A stretch of DNA of 9,662 bases from an uncultured Klebsiella sp. (lineage in GTDB: Bacteria > Pseudomonadota > Gammaproteobacteria > Enterobacterales > Enterobacteriaceae). Of this stretch, positions 1 to 6,798 are shown piece after piece. The stretch is taken from assembly GCA_902490055.1 (NCBI GenBank), contig CABUCP010000076.1, positions 1 through 9,662 on the forward strand, read 5' to 3'. A program made the translations under genes and the position numbers. The notes under the pieces were generated by a model. That model made no database searches, had not been told where the DNA came from, and saw nothing but the letters and a program-made list of their open reading frames with translations. Each line of letters opens with the position of its first letter. The first letter of the stretch is position 1.

Positions 1-38
1 CAGCGTGGTGAATAAGTTAACCCCAGGTCGCACGGACT

Positions 39-70
39 GTAGGCCGGATAAGGCGCAGCCGCCATCCGGC
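39..70 (+). repeat. REP-like palindrome 1
   Basis: The arms GCCGGAT (43-49) and ATCCGGC (64-70) are perfectly complementary. An inner stem GGCG (52-55) with CGCC (60-63) closes on a CAGC loop, leaving AA bulged. A GTAG head precedes the left arm. This is the classic architecture of enterobacterial repetitive extragenic palindromes. It lies between the left edge of the window and the 3' end of rsmJ, where such elements usually sit. Likely roles are mRNA 3'-end protection or transcription attenuation; neither is shown here. Confidence 0.85.
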
Positions 71-97
71 GTAAAGCGGCTCCTGAACCGCGGATAT

Positions 98-131
98 TGC
101 CCGGCGGCGCTGCGCTTGCGCGGGCCTACGG
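98..131 (-). repeat. REP-like palindrome 2, inverted relative to its neighbours
   Basis: GCCCG (99-103) pairs with CGGGC (121-125). The stem continues as CG (105-106) with CG (119-120), leaving a bulged G at 104. A CCTACGG tail follows the right arm, so the unit is inverted relative to the GTAG-headed palindromes on either side. The bulged-stem structure and conserved tail fit the REP family. With its two neighbours it makes a small mosaic cluster (BIME-like) in alternating orientation. Confidence 0.75.
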
Positions 132-162
132 GCAAGGTCCGTAGGCAAGTTTATTGTCGCAT

Positions 163-199
163 GTAGCCCGGATAAGGCGCTTTGCGCCGCTATCCGGGA
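163..199 (+). repeat. REP-like palindrome 3, immediately downstream of rsmJ
   Basis: CCCGGATA (167-174) is complementary to TATCCGGG (191-198). An inner stem GGCGC (176-180) with GCGCC (184-188) closes on a TTT loop. A GTAG head is at 163-166. The hairpin starts about 18 bases beyond the rsmJ stop codon on the minus strand, so it would form in the 3' end of the prlC-rsmJ transcript. No T-tract follows on the minus strand, so it is better read as a REP element stabilising or trimming the 3' end than as an intrinsic terminator. Confidence 0.8.
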
Positions 200-216
200 C
201 AGCTCGCTATGACAAA

Positions 217-969
217 CTACTCCGGCGTACCGGCATAAATATCAAAACGGTGGCCTTTGGTCACCACCGCGTTCGGCGTGGCGACATCCGCCAGCGGCGG
301 CGCATAGTCAGGACGCTTCACCACCACCCGTTTGGTTGCCAGCTGTCGCGCCGGCGCCAACAGGCCATCGGCATCTAAATCCGGCCCCACCAGCGACTGA
401 AACACGCGCATCTCTTTCTTCACCAGCGCGCTTTTCTGCTTGTGCGGGAACATCGGATCCAGATAAACCACCTGCGGACGCGGCGTGATATCGGTCAGCG
501 CATGCAGGCTGGAGGCATGGATCAGCTGTAGCCGCTCTTGCAGCCAACCGCCGATTTCCGCATCGGCATACCCGCGCGCCAGGCCATCGTCGAGCAGCGC
601 GGCGACCACCGGGTTACGTTCCAGCATCCGTACGCGGCAACCGACCGATGCCAACACGAAGGCATCACGCCCCAGGCCGGCGGTAGCGTCAACCACATCC
701 GGCAGGTAATCGCCTTTCACACCTACCGCTTTGGCAACGGCTTCACCGCGACCGCCGCCAAACTTGCGCCGGTGGGCCATCGCCCCGCCGACGAAATCGA
801 CGAAGATCCCGCCAAGCTTGGGTTCATCGCGTTTACGCAGCTCCAGATGCGAGGTAGTTAATACCAGCGCCATCGGGTTATCGGCATCATGCTCCAGCCC
901 CCAGCGGGCGGCCAGAATAGATAAGGCGCCGTCACCGGCGCCTGTGTCATCGACTAAGCAAATCTTCAC
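217..969 (-). CDS. rsmJ: 16S rRNA (guanine-1516-N2)-methyltransferase RsmJ
   Basis: RsmJ methylates G1516 of 16S rRNA on the small ribosomal subunit, using S-adenosylmethionine. Read from the GTG at 967-969 the protein is 250 residues, the E. coli length, and it begins with the family start (M)KICL. An ATG at 1000-1002 is in frame but would add 11 unfamiliar residues inside prlC, so it was rejected. An AAGGG at 981-985, inside the last codons of prlC, could serve as ribosome binding site about 11 bases before the GTG. The SAM-binding loop DATAGLGRD is at residues 94-102, the acidic tip of the nucleotide pocket (LERNP) near 116-120, and the catalytic motif DPMFP at 171-175. It lies only 7 bases after the prlC stop, so the two genes form one operon and translation is probably coupled. 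The stop is TAG. Identification rests on near-complete similarity to the E. coli protein as recalled. Confidence 0.96.
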   Translation of the reverse strand: MKICLVDDTGAGDGALSILAARWGLEHDADNPMALVLTTSHLELRKRDEPKLGGIFVDFVGGAMAHRRKFGGGRGEAVAKAVGVKGDYLPDVVDATAGLGRDAFVLASVGCRVRMLERNPVVAALLDDGLARGYADAEIGGWLQERLQLIHASSLHALTDITPRPQVVYLDPMFPHKQKSALVKKEMRVFQSLVGPDLDADGLLAPARQLATKRVVVKRPDYAPPLADVATPNAVVTKGHRFDIYAGTPE

Positions 970-976
970 CGCAGAC

Positions 977-3019
977 TTAACCCTTAATACCGTAATGCTC
1001 AAGCATCGCGTCCAGCTGCGGCTCGCGCCCGCGGAAACGTTTGAACAGCACCATCGGCTCTTCGGAACCGCCGCGGCTCAGGATGTTGTCGAGGAACGAC
1101 AGACCGGTTTCGCGGTTGAAAATGCCCTCTTCTTCAAAGCGTGAGAAGGCGTCTGCCGCCAGCACGTCGGCCCACAGGTAGCTGTAGTAGCCCGCTGCAT
1201 AACCGCCAGCGAAGATGTGGCTGAAAGCATGCGGGAAGCGGCCCCAGGTTGGGCCCGGCACCACGGCGACCTGCTTTTTAATTTCCGCCAGGGTCTCAAG
1301 GATTTTCGCCCCCTGCTGCGGCGAGTATTCCGCGTGGAGACGGAAATCGAACAGGCCGAACTCCAGTTGGCGCAGAATAAACATCGCCGCCTGGTAGTTT
1401 TTCGCCGCCAGCATTTTTTCCAGCAGCTCTTGCGGCAGCGGTTCGCCGGTTTCGTAGTGACCGGAGATAAACGCCAGCGCTTCCGGCTCCCAGCACCAGT
1501 TTTCCATAAACTGGCTCGGCAGCTCGACTGCATCCCATGGCACGCCGCTGATCCCGGACACGCCGGCGGTATCGATACGGGTCAGCATGTGGTGCAGACC
1601 ATGACCGAACTCGTGGAATAGGGTGATGACTTCGTCGTGTGTGAACAGCGCCGGTTTGCCGTTTACCGGGCGGTTGAAGTTACAGGTCAGGTAAGCGACC
1701 GGTTTTTGCAGTGAGCCATCCAGCTTACGCATCTGGCCCACGCAGTCGTCCATCCACGCCCCGCCGCGCTTATGTTCACGAGCATACAGGTCGAGATAGA
1801 AGCTACCGCGCAGTTCATTATTTTCGTCATACAGCTCGAAGAAACGCACTTCCGGATGCCACACATCGACATCGGTACGCTCTTTGGCGGTTATGCCGTA
1901 AATGCGCTTAACCACTTCGAACAGGCCGTTAACGGCTCTGTTTTCCGGGAAATACGGGCGCAATTGTTCATCGCTGATGCTGTAGAGATGCTGTTTCTGT
2001 TTTTCGCTGTAGTAAGCGATATCCCACGGCTGCAGCTCATCGACGCCAAACTCGGCTTTGGCGAAAGCACGCAGTTGAGCGAGCTCTTTTTCGCCCTGCG
2101 GGCGCGCGCGTTTAGCCAGGTCAGTCAGGAAATCGAGCACCTGCTGCGGGTTTTCGGCCATTTTGGTGGCCAGTGACTTAAAGGCGTAGCTTTCAAAGCC
2201 CAGCAGTTGCGCCAGCTCGTGACGCAGGGCGAGGATTTCCGCCATCACCGGGCTGTTATCCCATTTACCGGCGTTCGGCCCCTGATCGGAGGCGCGGGTG
2301 GAATAGGCGCGATACATCTCTTCGCGCAGCGCCTGGTTATCGCAGTAGGTCATCACCGGCAGGTAGCTCGGGATATCCAGGGTCAGCAGATACCCTTCCT
2401 GCTCTTTCGCCTGGGCCTGAGCCTGAGCGGCGGCCAGCGCGCTTTCCGGCATGCCAGCGAGCTCGGCGACATCGGTCACCAGCTTGTTCCAACCCATGGT
2501 GGCATCGAGCACGTTATTGCTATACAGGTTGCCAAGCTCAGAGAGGCGCGCGGCGATTTCTCCGTAGCGTTTCTGGGCCTCTGGCGGCAGACCAATACCG
2601 GATAATTCAAAGTCGCGCAGCGCGTTATCGACCGCTTTTTTCTGCGCGGTATTCAGCGTGGCGTAGTTATCGCCGTCGCGCAGGTCGCGGTAGGCCTGGT
2701 ACAGGCCTTCATGCTGGCCGACCCAGGTGCTGTACTCGGAGAGCAGCGGCAGGGTCTGTTCGTAAGCTTCACGCAGTTCCGGGCTGTTTTTTACCGAATT
2801 CAAATGGCTGATTGGCGAGAAGATGCGCCCCAGCACATCGTCCACTTCCGCCAGCGGCTGGCAAAGATTTTCCCAGCTATACGGCGCGCCGTGCGCCACC
2901 GCGCTTTCCACCGCGGCCCGGCAATCATCCAGCGCTTTGGTGACCGCAGGGACCACGTGCTCCGGTTTAATCGCAGAAAAAGGCGGCAATGAAAAAGGCG
3001 TCAGTAATGGATTGGTCAT
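977..3019 (-). CDS. prlC: Oligopeptidase A (M3 zinc metallopeptidase)
   Basis: PrlC (OpdA) is a cytoplasmic zinc endopeptidase that cuts short peptides. It helps clear peptide fragments from protein turnover and degrades cleaved signal peptides. The protein is 680 residues, the full family length. The mostly helical N-terminal half is followed by the catalytic domain with the zinc signature HEFGH at residues 469-473 (His469 and His473 as ligands, Glu470 as catalytic base). The third ligand, Glu499, sits in DAVELPSQ, which matches the E-x-PSQ block of thimet oligopeptidase. The C-terminal substrate-gate region [20 protein letters not shown] is at about 597-616. The ATG at 3017-3019 has AGGA 8 bases upstream. 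It is first in an operon with rsmJ and is preceded by a sigma-32-like promoter at 3081-3110, in line with the known heat-shock control of the Salmonella opdA operon. No damage is seen. Confidence 0.98.
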   Translation of the reverse strand: MTNPLLTPFSLPPFSAIKPEHVVPAVTKALDDCRAAVESAVAHGAPYSWENLCQPLAEVDDVLGRIFSPISHLNSVKNSPELREAYEQTLPLLSEYSTWVGQHEGLYQAYRDLRDGDNYATLNTAQKKAVDNALRDFELSGIGLPPEAQKRYGEIAARLSELGNLYSNNVLDATMGWNKLVTDVAELAGMPESALAAAQAQAQAKEQEGYLLTLDIPSYLPVMTYCDNQALREEMYRAYSTRASDQGPNAGKWDNSPVMAEILALRHELAQLLGFESYAFKSLATKMAENPQQVLDFLTDLAKRARPQGEKELAQLRAFAKAEFGVDELQPWDIAYYSEKQKQHLYSISDEQLRPYFPENRAVNGLFEVVKRIYGITAKERTDVDVWHPEVRFFELYDENNELRGSFYLDLYAREHKRGGAWMDDCVGQMRKLDGSLQKPVAYLTCNFNRPVNGKPALFTHDEVITLFHEFGHGLHHMLTRIDTAGVSGISGVPWDAVELPSQFMENWCWEPEALAFISGHYETGEPLPQELLEKMLAAKNYQAAMFILRQLEFGLFDFRLHAEYSPQQGAKILETLAEIKKQVAVVPGPTWGRFPHAFSHIFAGGYAAGYYSYLWADVLAADAFSRFEEEGIFNRETGLSFLDNILSRGGSEEPMVLFKRFRGREPQLDAMLEHYGIKG

Positions 3020-3027
3020 ATGCGCTG

Positions 3028-3031
3028 TCCT
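3028..3031 (-). promoter_or_regulatory. Ribosome binding site of prlC
   Basis: AGGA on the minus strand, 8 bases before the ATG of prlC. The spacing is standard and fixes the start at 3019. Confidence 0.7.
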
Positions 3032-3080
3032 GTTGAAGAGGGTGAATGAAGCGCGCGTTCCGGCGCTTTTGCATGAGATC

Positions 3081-3110
3081 TAGAATGGGGGATAGTTGGG
3101 GGAATTTCAA
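3081..3110 (-). promoter_or_regulatory. Sigma-32 (heat-shock) promoter of prlC-rsmJ
   Basis: Read on the minus strand, TTGAAA (3105-3110) is followed after 14 bases by CCCCATTCTA (3081-3090). The sigma-32 consensus is roughly CTTGAAA, 11 to 16 bases, then CCCCATnT, so both elements and the spacing fit closely. Transcription would start near 3074, giving a leader of about 55 bases before prlC. In Salmonella the opdA operon is known to be heat-shock regulated, and the site agrees with that. The match is seen directly; activity is inferred. Confidence 0.85.
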
Positions 3111-3195
3111 TGACAGGCGGTGCGACAGCGGCAATCCTGGGCGAACTACGGTAAACTGTCGGTTAACTTGTTTAATTCCCGGAATCTCTGCATCC

Positions 3196-4038
3196 ATGCT
3201 CAGTTATCGCCACAGCTTTCACGCAGGCAACCACGCCGACGTCCTAAAACACACCGTTCAGAGTTTGATCATTGAATCGCTGAAAGAGAAAGAAAAACCG
3301 TTTCTCTACCTGGACACCCACGCCGGCGCGGGCCGCTATCAGCTGAGCGGCGAGCACGCCGAGCGTACCGGCGAATATCTCGAAGGTATCGCCCGTATCT
3401 GGCAGCAGGACGACCTGCCGGCAGAGCTGGAGCCGTATATTTCGGTCGTCGAGCACTTCAACCGCAGCGGCCAGCTGCGCTACTACCCGGGTTCGCCGCT
3501 GATCGCCCGCCAGCTGCTGCGCGAGCAGGACAGCCTGCGGATGACCGAACTGCACCCGAGCGACTTCCCGCTGCTGCGCGCCGAGTTCCAGAAAGACAGC
3601 CGCGCGCGCGTCGATAAAGCCGATGGCTATCAGCAGCTGAAGGCCAAGCTGCCGCCGGTTTCTCGTCGCGGTCTGATTCTTATCGACCCGCCGTACGAAA
3701 TTAAAACCGACTATCAGGCGGTGGTCACCGGGATTAACGAAGGTTATAAACGCTTCGCTACCGGCACCTACGCGCTGTGGTATCCGGTAGTGCTGCGCGC
3801 GCAAATCAAGCGTATGATCAAAGAGTTAGAAGCCACAGGTATTCGCAAAATTCTGCAGATTGAGCTGGCGGTGCGTCCGGACAGCGATCAGCGCGGCATG
3901 ACCGCCTCCGGGATGATCGTTATCAACCCGCCGTGGAAGCTGGAACAGCAGATGAACAACGTGCTGCCGTGGCTGCACAGCAAGCTGGTTCCGGCCGGTA
4001 CCGGTCATGCGACCGTAAGCTGGATCGTACCGGAGTAA
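3196..4038 (+). CDS. rlmJ: 23S rRNA (adenine-2030-N6)-methyltransferase RlmJ
   Basis: RlmJ adds one methyl group to N6 of A2030 in 23S rRNA, using S-adenosylmethionine. From the ATG at 3196 the protein is 280 residues, the E. coli length, and starts MLSYRHSFHAGNHADVLKH, the conserved RlmJ N-terminus. The reading frame stays open back to 3046, but those 50 residues run through the divergent heat-shock promoter and have no counterpart in the family, so they are not counted. The SAM-binding region is YLDTHAGAG at residues 38-46. The catalytic motif IV is DPPY at 164-167 with Asp164, as expected for an N6-adenine methyltransferase. NPPWK appears again near the C-terminus. The ribosome binding site is weak (GGAA at 3181-3184, 11 bases away). 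No terminator separates it from gor 72 bases downstream, so some read-through is likely. Confidence 0.97.
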   Translation: MLSYRHSFHAGNHADVLKHTVQSLIIESLKEKEKPFLYLDTHAGAGRYQLSGEHAERTGEYLEGIARIWQQDDLPAELEPYISVVEHFNRSGQLRYYPGSPLIARQLLREQDSLRMTELHPSDFPLLRAEFQKDSRARVDKADGYQQLKAKLPPVSRRGLILIDPPYEIKTDYQAVVTGINEGYKRFATGTYALWYPVVLRAQIKRMIKELEATGIRKILQIELAVRPDSDQRGMTASGMIVINPPWKLEQQMNNVLPWLHSKLVPAGTGHATVSWIVPE

Positions 4039-4050
4039 TCGCAACCATCG

Positions 4051-4079
4051 GTGGAACCTTTTAAGCCTCGCGCTACAAT
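4051..4079 (+). promoter_or_regulatory. Putative sigma-70 promoter of gor
   Basis: TACAAT (4074-4079) matches the -10 consensus at 5 of 6 positions. GTGGAA (4051-4056), 17 bases upstream, matches the -35 at only 3 of 6. A weak -35 fits an activated promoter, and gor is an OxyR target in E. coli, but I see no convincing OxyR half-sites here. The predicted start near 4086 gives a leader of about 25 bases. Confidence 0.4.
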
Positions 4080-4096
4080 CGCGGCAATCAACGATT

Positions 4097-4101
4097 AAGG
4101 A
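4097..4101 (+). promoter_or_regulatory. Ribosome binding site that decides the gor start
   Basis: AAGGA lies 9 bases before the ATG at 4111 but only 3 bases before the in-frame ATG at 4105. The spacing supports 4111, which also gives the usual 450-residue protein. Confidence 0.7.
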
Positions 4102-4110
4102 CATATGGGC

Positions 4111-5463
4111 ATGAGCAAACATTATGATTACCTCGCCATCGGCGGCGGCAGCGGCGGTATCGCCTCGATTAACCGTGCGGCAATGTACGGCCAGAAGTGC
4201 GCGCTGATTGAAGCCAAAGAGCTGGGCGGCACCTGCGTCAACGTCGGCTGCGTGCCGAAAAAAGTGATGTGGCATGCGGCGCAGATTCGCGAAGCGATTC
4301 ATCTGTATGGCCCGGATTACGGTTTCGATACCACTATCAACCATTTCGACTGGGATAAGCTGGTTGCCAGCCGCAGCGCCTATATCGACCGCATTCATAC
4401 CTCCTACGACAACGTACTGGGTAAGAACAACGTTGATGTTATCAAAGGCTTTGCGCGCTTTGTCGATGCCCACACCGTTGAAGTAAACGGTGAAACGATT
4501 ACCGCCGATCATATCCTGATCGCCACCGGCGGCCGTCCAAGTCATCCGAACATTCCGGGTGTCGAATACGGGATTGATTCCGATGGTTTCTTCGAGCTGC
4601 CGGCGCTGCCGAAGCGCGTTGCGGTGGTCGGCGCGGGCTATATCGCCGTTGAACTGGCCGGTGTGATTAACGGCCTTGGCGCCGAAACTCATTTGTTCGT
4701 GCGTAAACACGCGCCGCTGCGTAGCTTCGATCCGCTGATCGTTGAGACCCTGGTAGAAGTAATGAACGCCGAAGGCCCGCAGTTACACACTAACGCTATC
4801 CCGAAAGCCGTGGTTAAGAATGCCGACGGCAGCCTGACTCTGGAACTGGAAGATGGCGGCAGCCAGACGGTGGATTGCCTGATTTGGGCGATTGGCCGCG
4901 AACCGGCGACCGATAATTTCAACCTGGCGGCAACGGGCGTTAAAACCAACGATAAAGGCTACATCGTCGTTGATAAGCTGCAGAATACCAACGTGCCGGG
5001 CATCTATGCCGTGGGCGATAATACCGGCGCCGTCGAGCTGACCCCGGTCGCGGTGGCCGCTGGCCGTCGTCTGTCCGAACGCCTGTTTAACAACAAGCCG
5101 GAAGAGCACCTGGACTACAGCAACATCCCGACCGTGGTCTTCAGCCACCCGCCAATCGGCACCGTCGGCTTAACCGAGCCGCAGGCGCGCGAGCAGTACG
5201 GCGACGACGCCGTGAAGGTGTATAAATCGTCCTTCACCGCAATGTATACCGCCGTGACCTCTCATCGCCAGCCGTGCCGTATGAAGCTGGTCTGCGTCGG
5301 CCCGGAAGAGAAGATTGTCGGTATTCACGGTATCGGCTTCGGTATGGATGAGATGCTACAAGGCTTTGCGGTCGCGCTGAAGATGGGCGCCACCAAAAAA
5401 GACTTCGACAACACCGTTGCCATTCACCCGACCGCGGCGGAAGAGTTCGTCACCATGCGTTAA
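4111..5463 (+). CDS. gor: Glutathione reductase (NADPH)
   Basis: Gor is a cytoplasmic homodimeric FAD enzyme that reduces glutathione disulfide with NADPH and keeps the glutathione pool reduced under oxidative stress. The chosen ATG gives 450 residues, as in E. coli; the ATG two codons upstream is too close to the ribosome binding site. The FAD dinucleotide fold GGGSGG is at residues 11-16. The redox disulfide GGTCVNVGC has Cys42 and Cys47. The NADPH fold [11 protein letters not shown] starts at 174, with Arg198 and Arg204, the pair that gives NADPH preference in the E. coli enzyme. The second FAD motif is GIYAVGD at about 298-304. The dimer-interface acid-base pair is His439 and Glu444 in HPTAAEE. 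All key residues are intact. It follows rlmJ on the same strand and ends at a Rho-independent terminator. Confidence 0.98.
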   Translation: MSKHYDYLAIGGGSGGIASINRAAMYGQKCALIEAKELGGTCVNVGCVPKKVMWHAAQIREAIHLYGPDYGFDTTINHFDWDKLVASRSAYIDRIHTSYDNVLGKNNVDVIKGFARFVDAHTVEVNGETITADHILIATGGRPSHPNIPGVEYGIDSDGFFELPALPKRVAVVGAGYIAVELAGVINGLGAETHLFVRKHAPLRSFDPLIVETLVEVMNAEGPQLHTNAIPKAVVKNADGSLTLELEDGGSQTVDCLIWAIGREPATDNFNLAATGVKTNDKGYIVVDKLQNTNVPGIYAVGDNTGAVELTPVAVAAGRRLSERLFNNKPEEHLDYSNIPTVVFSHPPIGTVGLTEPQAREQYGDDAVKVYKSSFTAMYTAVTSHRQPCRMKLVCVGPEEKIVGIHGIGFGMDEMLQGFAVALKMGATKKDFDNTVAIHPTAAEEFVTMR

Positions 5464-5472
5464 TCCGCACAG

Positions 5473-5498
5473 CCCCGTCTCCGGACGGGGTTTTTATT
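5473..5498 (+). terminator. Rho-independent terminator of gor
   Basis: CCCCGTC (5473-5479) and GACGGGG (5484-5490) form a perfect 7-bp GC-rich stem with a TCCG loop. It is followed by TTTTTATT (5491-5498). The stem begins 10 bases after the gor stop. The T-tract overlaps the stop codon (5494-5496) of the convergent lipoprotein gene. On the minus strand the hairpin is not followed by a T-tract, so it works mainly for gor. Confidence 0.92.
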
Positions 5499-6660
5499 GC
5501 TCCGCCGCCAGATTGCGCAGGATCTGATGGCCGATGTAGTTGCTCCAGTTAAAGCTGTTTTGCAGCACCACCACCGCATTCTGATTCGCTTTATCGAAGC
5601 CGATATAGCTTGAATAACCGCCGATATACCCCACCTGATAGGTCAATTGCTGCTTGCCGAACGTATCGGTCACCCAGGCGATATTCGCCGCTTCGATCCG
5701 TCGCGGATAATAATCGACGCTAACGTCCTTGAACGCCTTGTCCAGCGCCGCCTGACCGGTGGGCTCGAAGTGAGCGCGGGCATACTTAATCAGATCGCCG
5801 GCATCGCTGTATAAACTCGCCGCGCCGACCATGTTATTAGTGAACTGCCAGTCCGGGGTCAGCGCGCCGCGCGGTTTAAACTTCGGCTGGTCGCCAGCAT
5901 GGCCCAGCGCACGCCGTGGATAAGCGCGTAGCGTTTGCGGCAGGAAGCTGGTATTCCCCATCGCCAGCGGGCGGAAAATCATCCTTGACGCCAACGATTC
6001 GATCGACTCGCCGGTTTGGTATTTGAGGATGTAGCCGAGGATTGCAAAGCCCAGATTGGAGTAGCCCGGTTCATGCTCCAGCGGCGCACTGAAGTTGCTC
6101 AGATAACTCAGCACGCCGTCGGCGTCGAGCTCATGATAGAAATTCTCACCATCGTTGAGATAGGCCAGCAGATGCTCAAGCGACAGCATATTCATCGGCT
6201 GACGCGGCAGCCCGGAGGTATGAGTGACCAGCTGCAGCAGGGTTATCTTGCGGGCATCCTCACTCAGCGCAGTGCCCGGCGGCAGCAGAGTTTGCAGCGT
6301 ATCGTTCCAGTGCAACCGCCCCTCGTTAACCAACATCGTCACCACTTCGGCGGTCACGCCTTTGCTCAACGAACCGAGGGCAAATAGCGTTTGCGGGGCG
6401 ATCGGATAGCGCTGTTTCTCGTCGGTCACGCCGTAGCAGTGAAACTCCGCCGGGCCGTTGCGATGAATAATCGCCACCACCATGCCGCTAACCTGCTTCT
6501 CGCGCATGTAATGGCTGACAAACGTATCAACGGAAAGCCGCTGCCCATTTTGCCCTATCAGGCTGGTTTCATTGCTGGGCGGGCTCATTTGCGAAAGCGT
6601 ACCGGAGCAGCCTGAAACCAACAGTAATGCCAATAGCACAAGGCCTAACCGCCTGTTCAA
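5494..6660 (-). CDS. Beta-lactamase-fold serine hydrolase lipoprotein (class C/AmpH-like)
   Basis: A 388-residue member of the serine beta-lactamase/DD-peptidase/esterase superfamily. The start is a TTG (6658-6660) preceded by AGGTGA. No later ATG keeps the export signal. Residues 1-17 are a short basic and hydrophobic signal ending in the lipobox LVSGC, so Cys18 should be lipidated. Ser at +2 does not signal inner-membrane retention, so outer-membrane anchoring facing the periplasm is likely. The catalytic SxxK is SLSK (Ser97, Lys100) and the YxN motif is YSN (200-202). HTSGLP near 147-152 is also typical. The third motif, KTG in class C enzymes, aligns without gaps to QVG (342-344), followed by GGYSSYIGFD. 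Possible roles are peptidoglycan trimming as in AmpH, or esterase activity. Antibiotic hydrolysis cannot be assumed, and I do not recognise a named gene. It stands alone, between the gntP terminator and gor. Confidence 0.85.
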   Translation of the reverse strand: MNRRLGLVLLALLLVSGCSGTLSQMSPPSNETSLIGQNGQRLSVDTFVSHYMREKQVSGMVVAIIHRNGPAEFHCYGVTDEKQRYPIAPQTLFALGSLSKGVTAEVVTMLVNEGRLHWNDTLQTLLPPGTALSEDARKITLLQLVTHTSGLPRQPMNMLSLEHLLAYLNDGENFYHELDADGVLSYLSNFSAPLEHEPGYSNLGFAILGYILKYQTGESIESLASRMIFRPLAMGNTSFLPQTLRAYPRRALGHAGDQPKFKPRGALTPDWQFTNNMVGAASLYSDAGDLIKYARAHFEPTGQAALDKAFKDVSVDYYPRRIEAANIAWVTDTFGKQQLTYQVGYIGGYSSYIGFDKANQNAVVVLQNSFNWSNYIGHQILRNLAAEQ

Positions 6661-6712
6661 ACTTCACCTGCCTGCCGCGCGTTGTTTCGGATGGGAGAAA
6701 AAATAGACGCGA

Positions 6713-6741
6713 ATCGTAGCGGGATAACTTTGGCATTGCAA
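6713..6741 (-). promoter_or_regulatory. Putative sigma-70 promoter of the serine hydrolase gene
   Basis: On the minus strand TTGCAA (6736-6741) and TACGAT (6713-6718) each match the -35 and -10 consensus at 4 of 6 positions, with an ideal 17-base spacer. The start would be near 6706, giving a leader of about 45 bases. A separate promoter is expected because a strong terminator lies just upstream. Confidence 0.45.
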
Positions 6742-6759
6742 AGCGAATACGCTGAAAAA

Positions 6760-6792
6760 TAAATAAGGCCGTCGGCTTTCTGGCCGACGGCC
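6760..6792 (-). terminator. Rho-independent terminator of the dehydrogenase-permease unit
   Basis: GGCCGTCGGC (6767-6776) and GCCGACGGCC (6783-6792) make a perfect 10-bp stem with a 6-base loop. On the minus strand it is followed by TTATTTATTTTT. It begins 6 bases after the permease stop codon. This ends the transcript before the serine hydrolase gene. Confidence 0.92.
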
Positions 6793-6798
6793 CAGGCT

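Noticed and set aside
1..15. CAG CGT GGT GAA TAA at the left edge could be the last codons of a plus-strand gene, where E. coli has dtpB.
   Set aside because: Four codons and a stop are too short to identify, and the call would rest only on expected synteny.
970..1002. Longer rsmJ starting at the ATG at 1002.
   Set aside because: The extra 11 residues overlap prlC and do not match the family; the GTG at 969 gives the standard protein.
3151..3176. Candidate sigma-70 promoter of rlmJ (TAAACT or TTTAAT as -10).
   Set aside because: No acceptable -35 at 16 to 18 bases from either; the rlmJ promoter is probably in this spacer but cannot be placed.
3046..3195. In-frame N-terminal extension of rlmJ by 50 residues.
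   Set aside because: It crosses the divergent heat-shock promoter and has no counterpart in RlmJ, whose conserved start is at 3196.
3826..4710. Long minus-strand open frame antisense to rlmJ and gor (294 codons).
   Set aside because: It is opposite two well-conserved genes, has no recognisable domain, and spans their intergenic region; it is explained by G+C-rich codon bias.
5494..6660. Calling the lipoprotein gene an antibiotic-resistance beta-lactamase.
   Set aside because: The fold is shared with peptidases and esterases, the KTG motif is replaced by QVG, and it carries a lipobox; the sequence does not support a resistance function.
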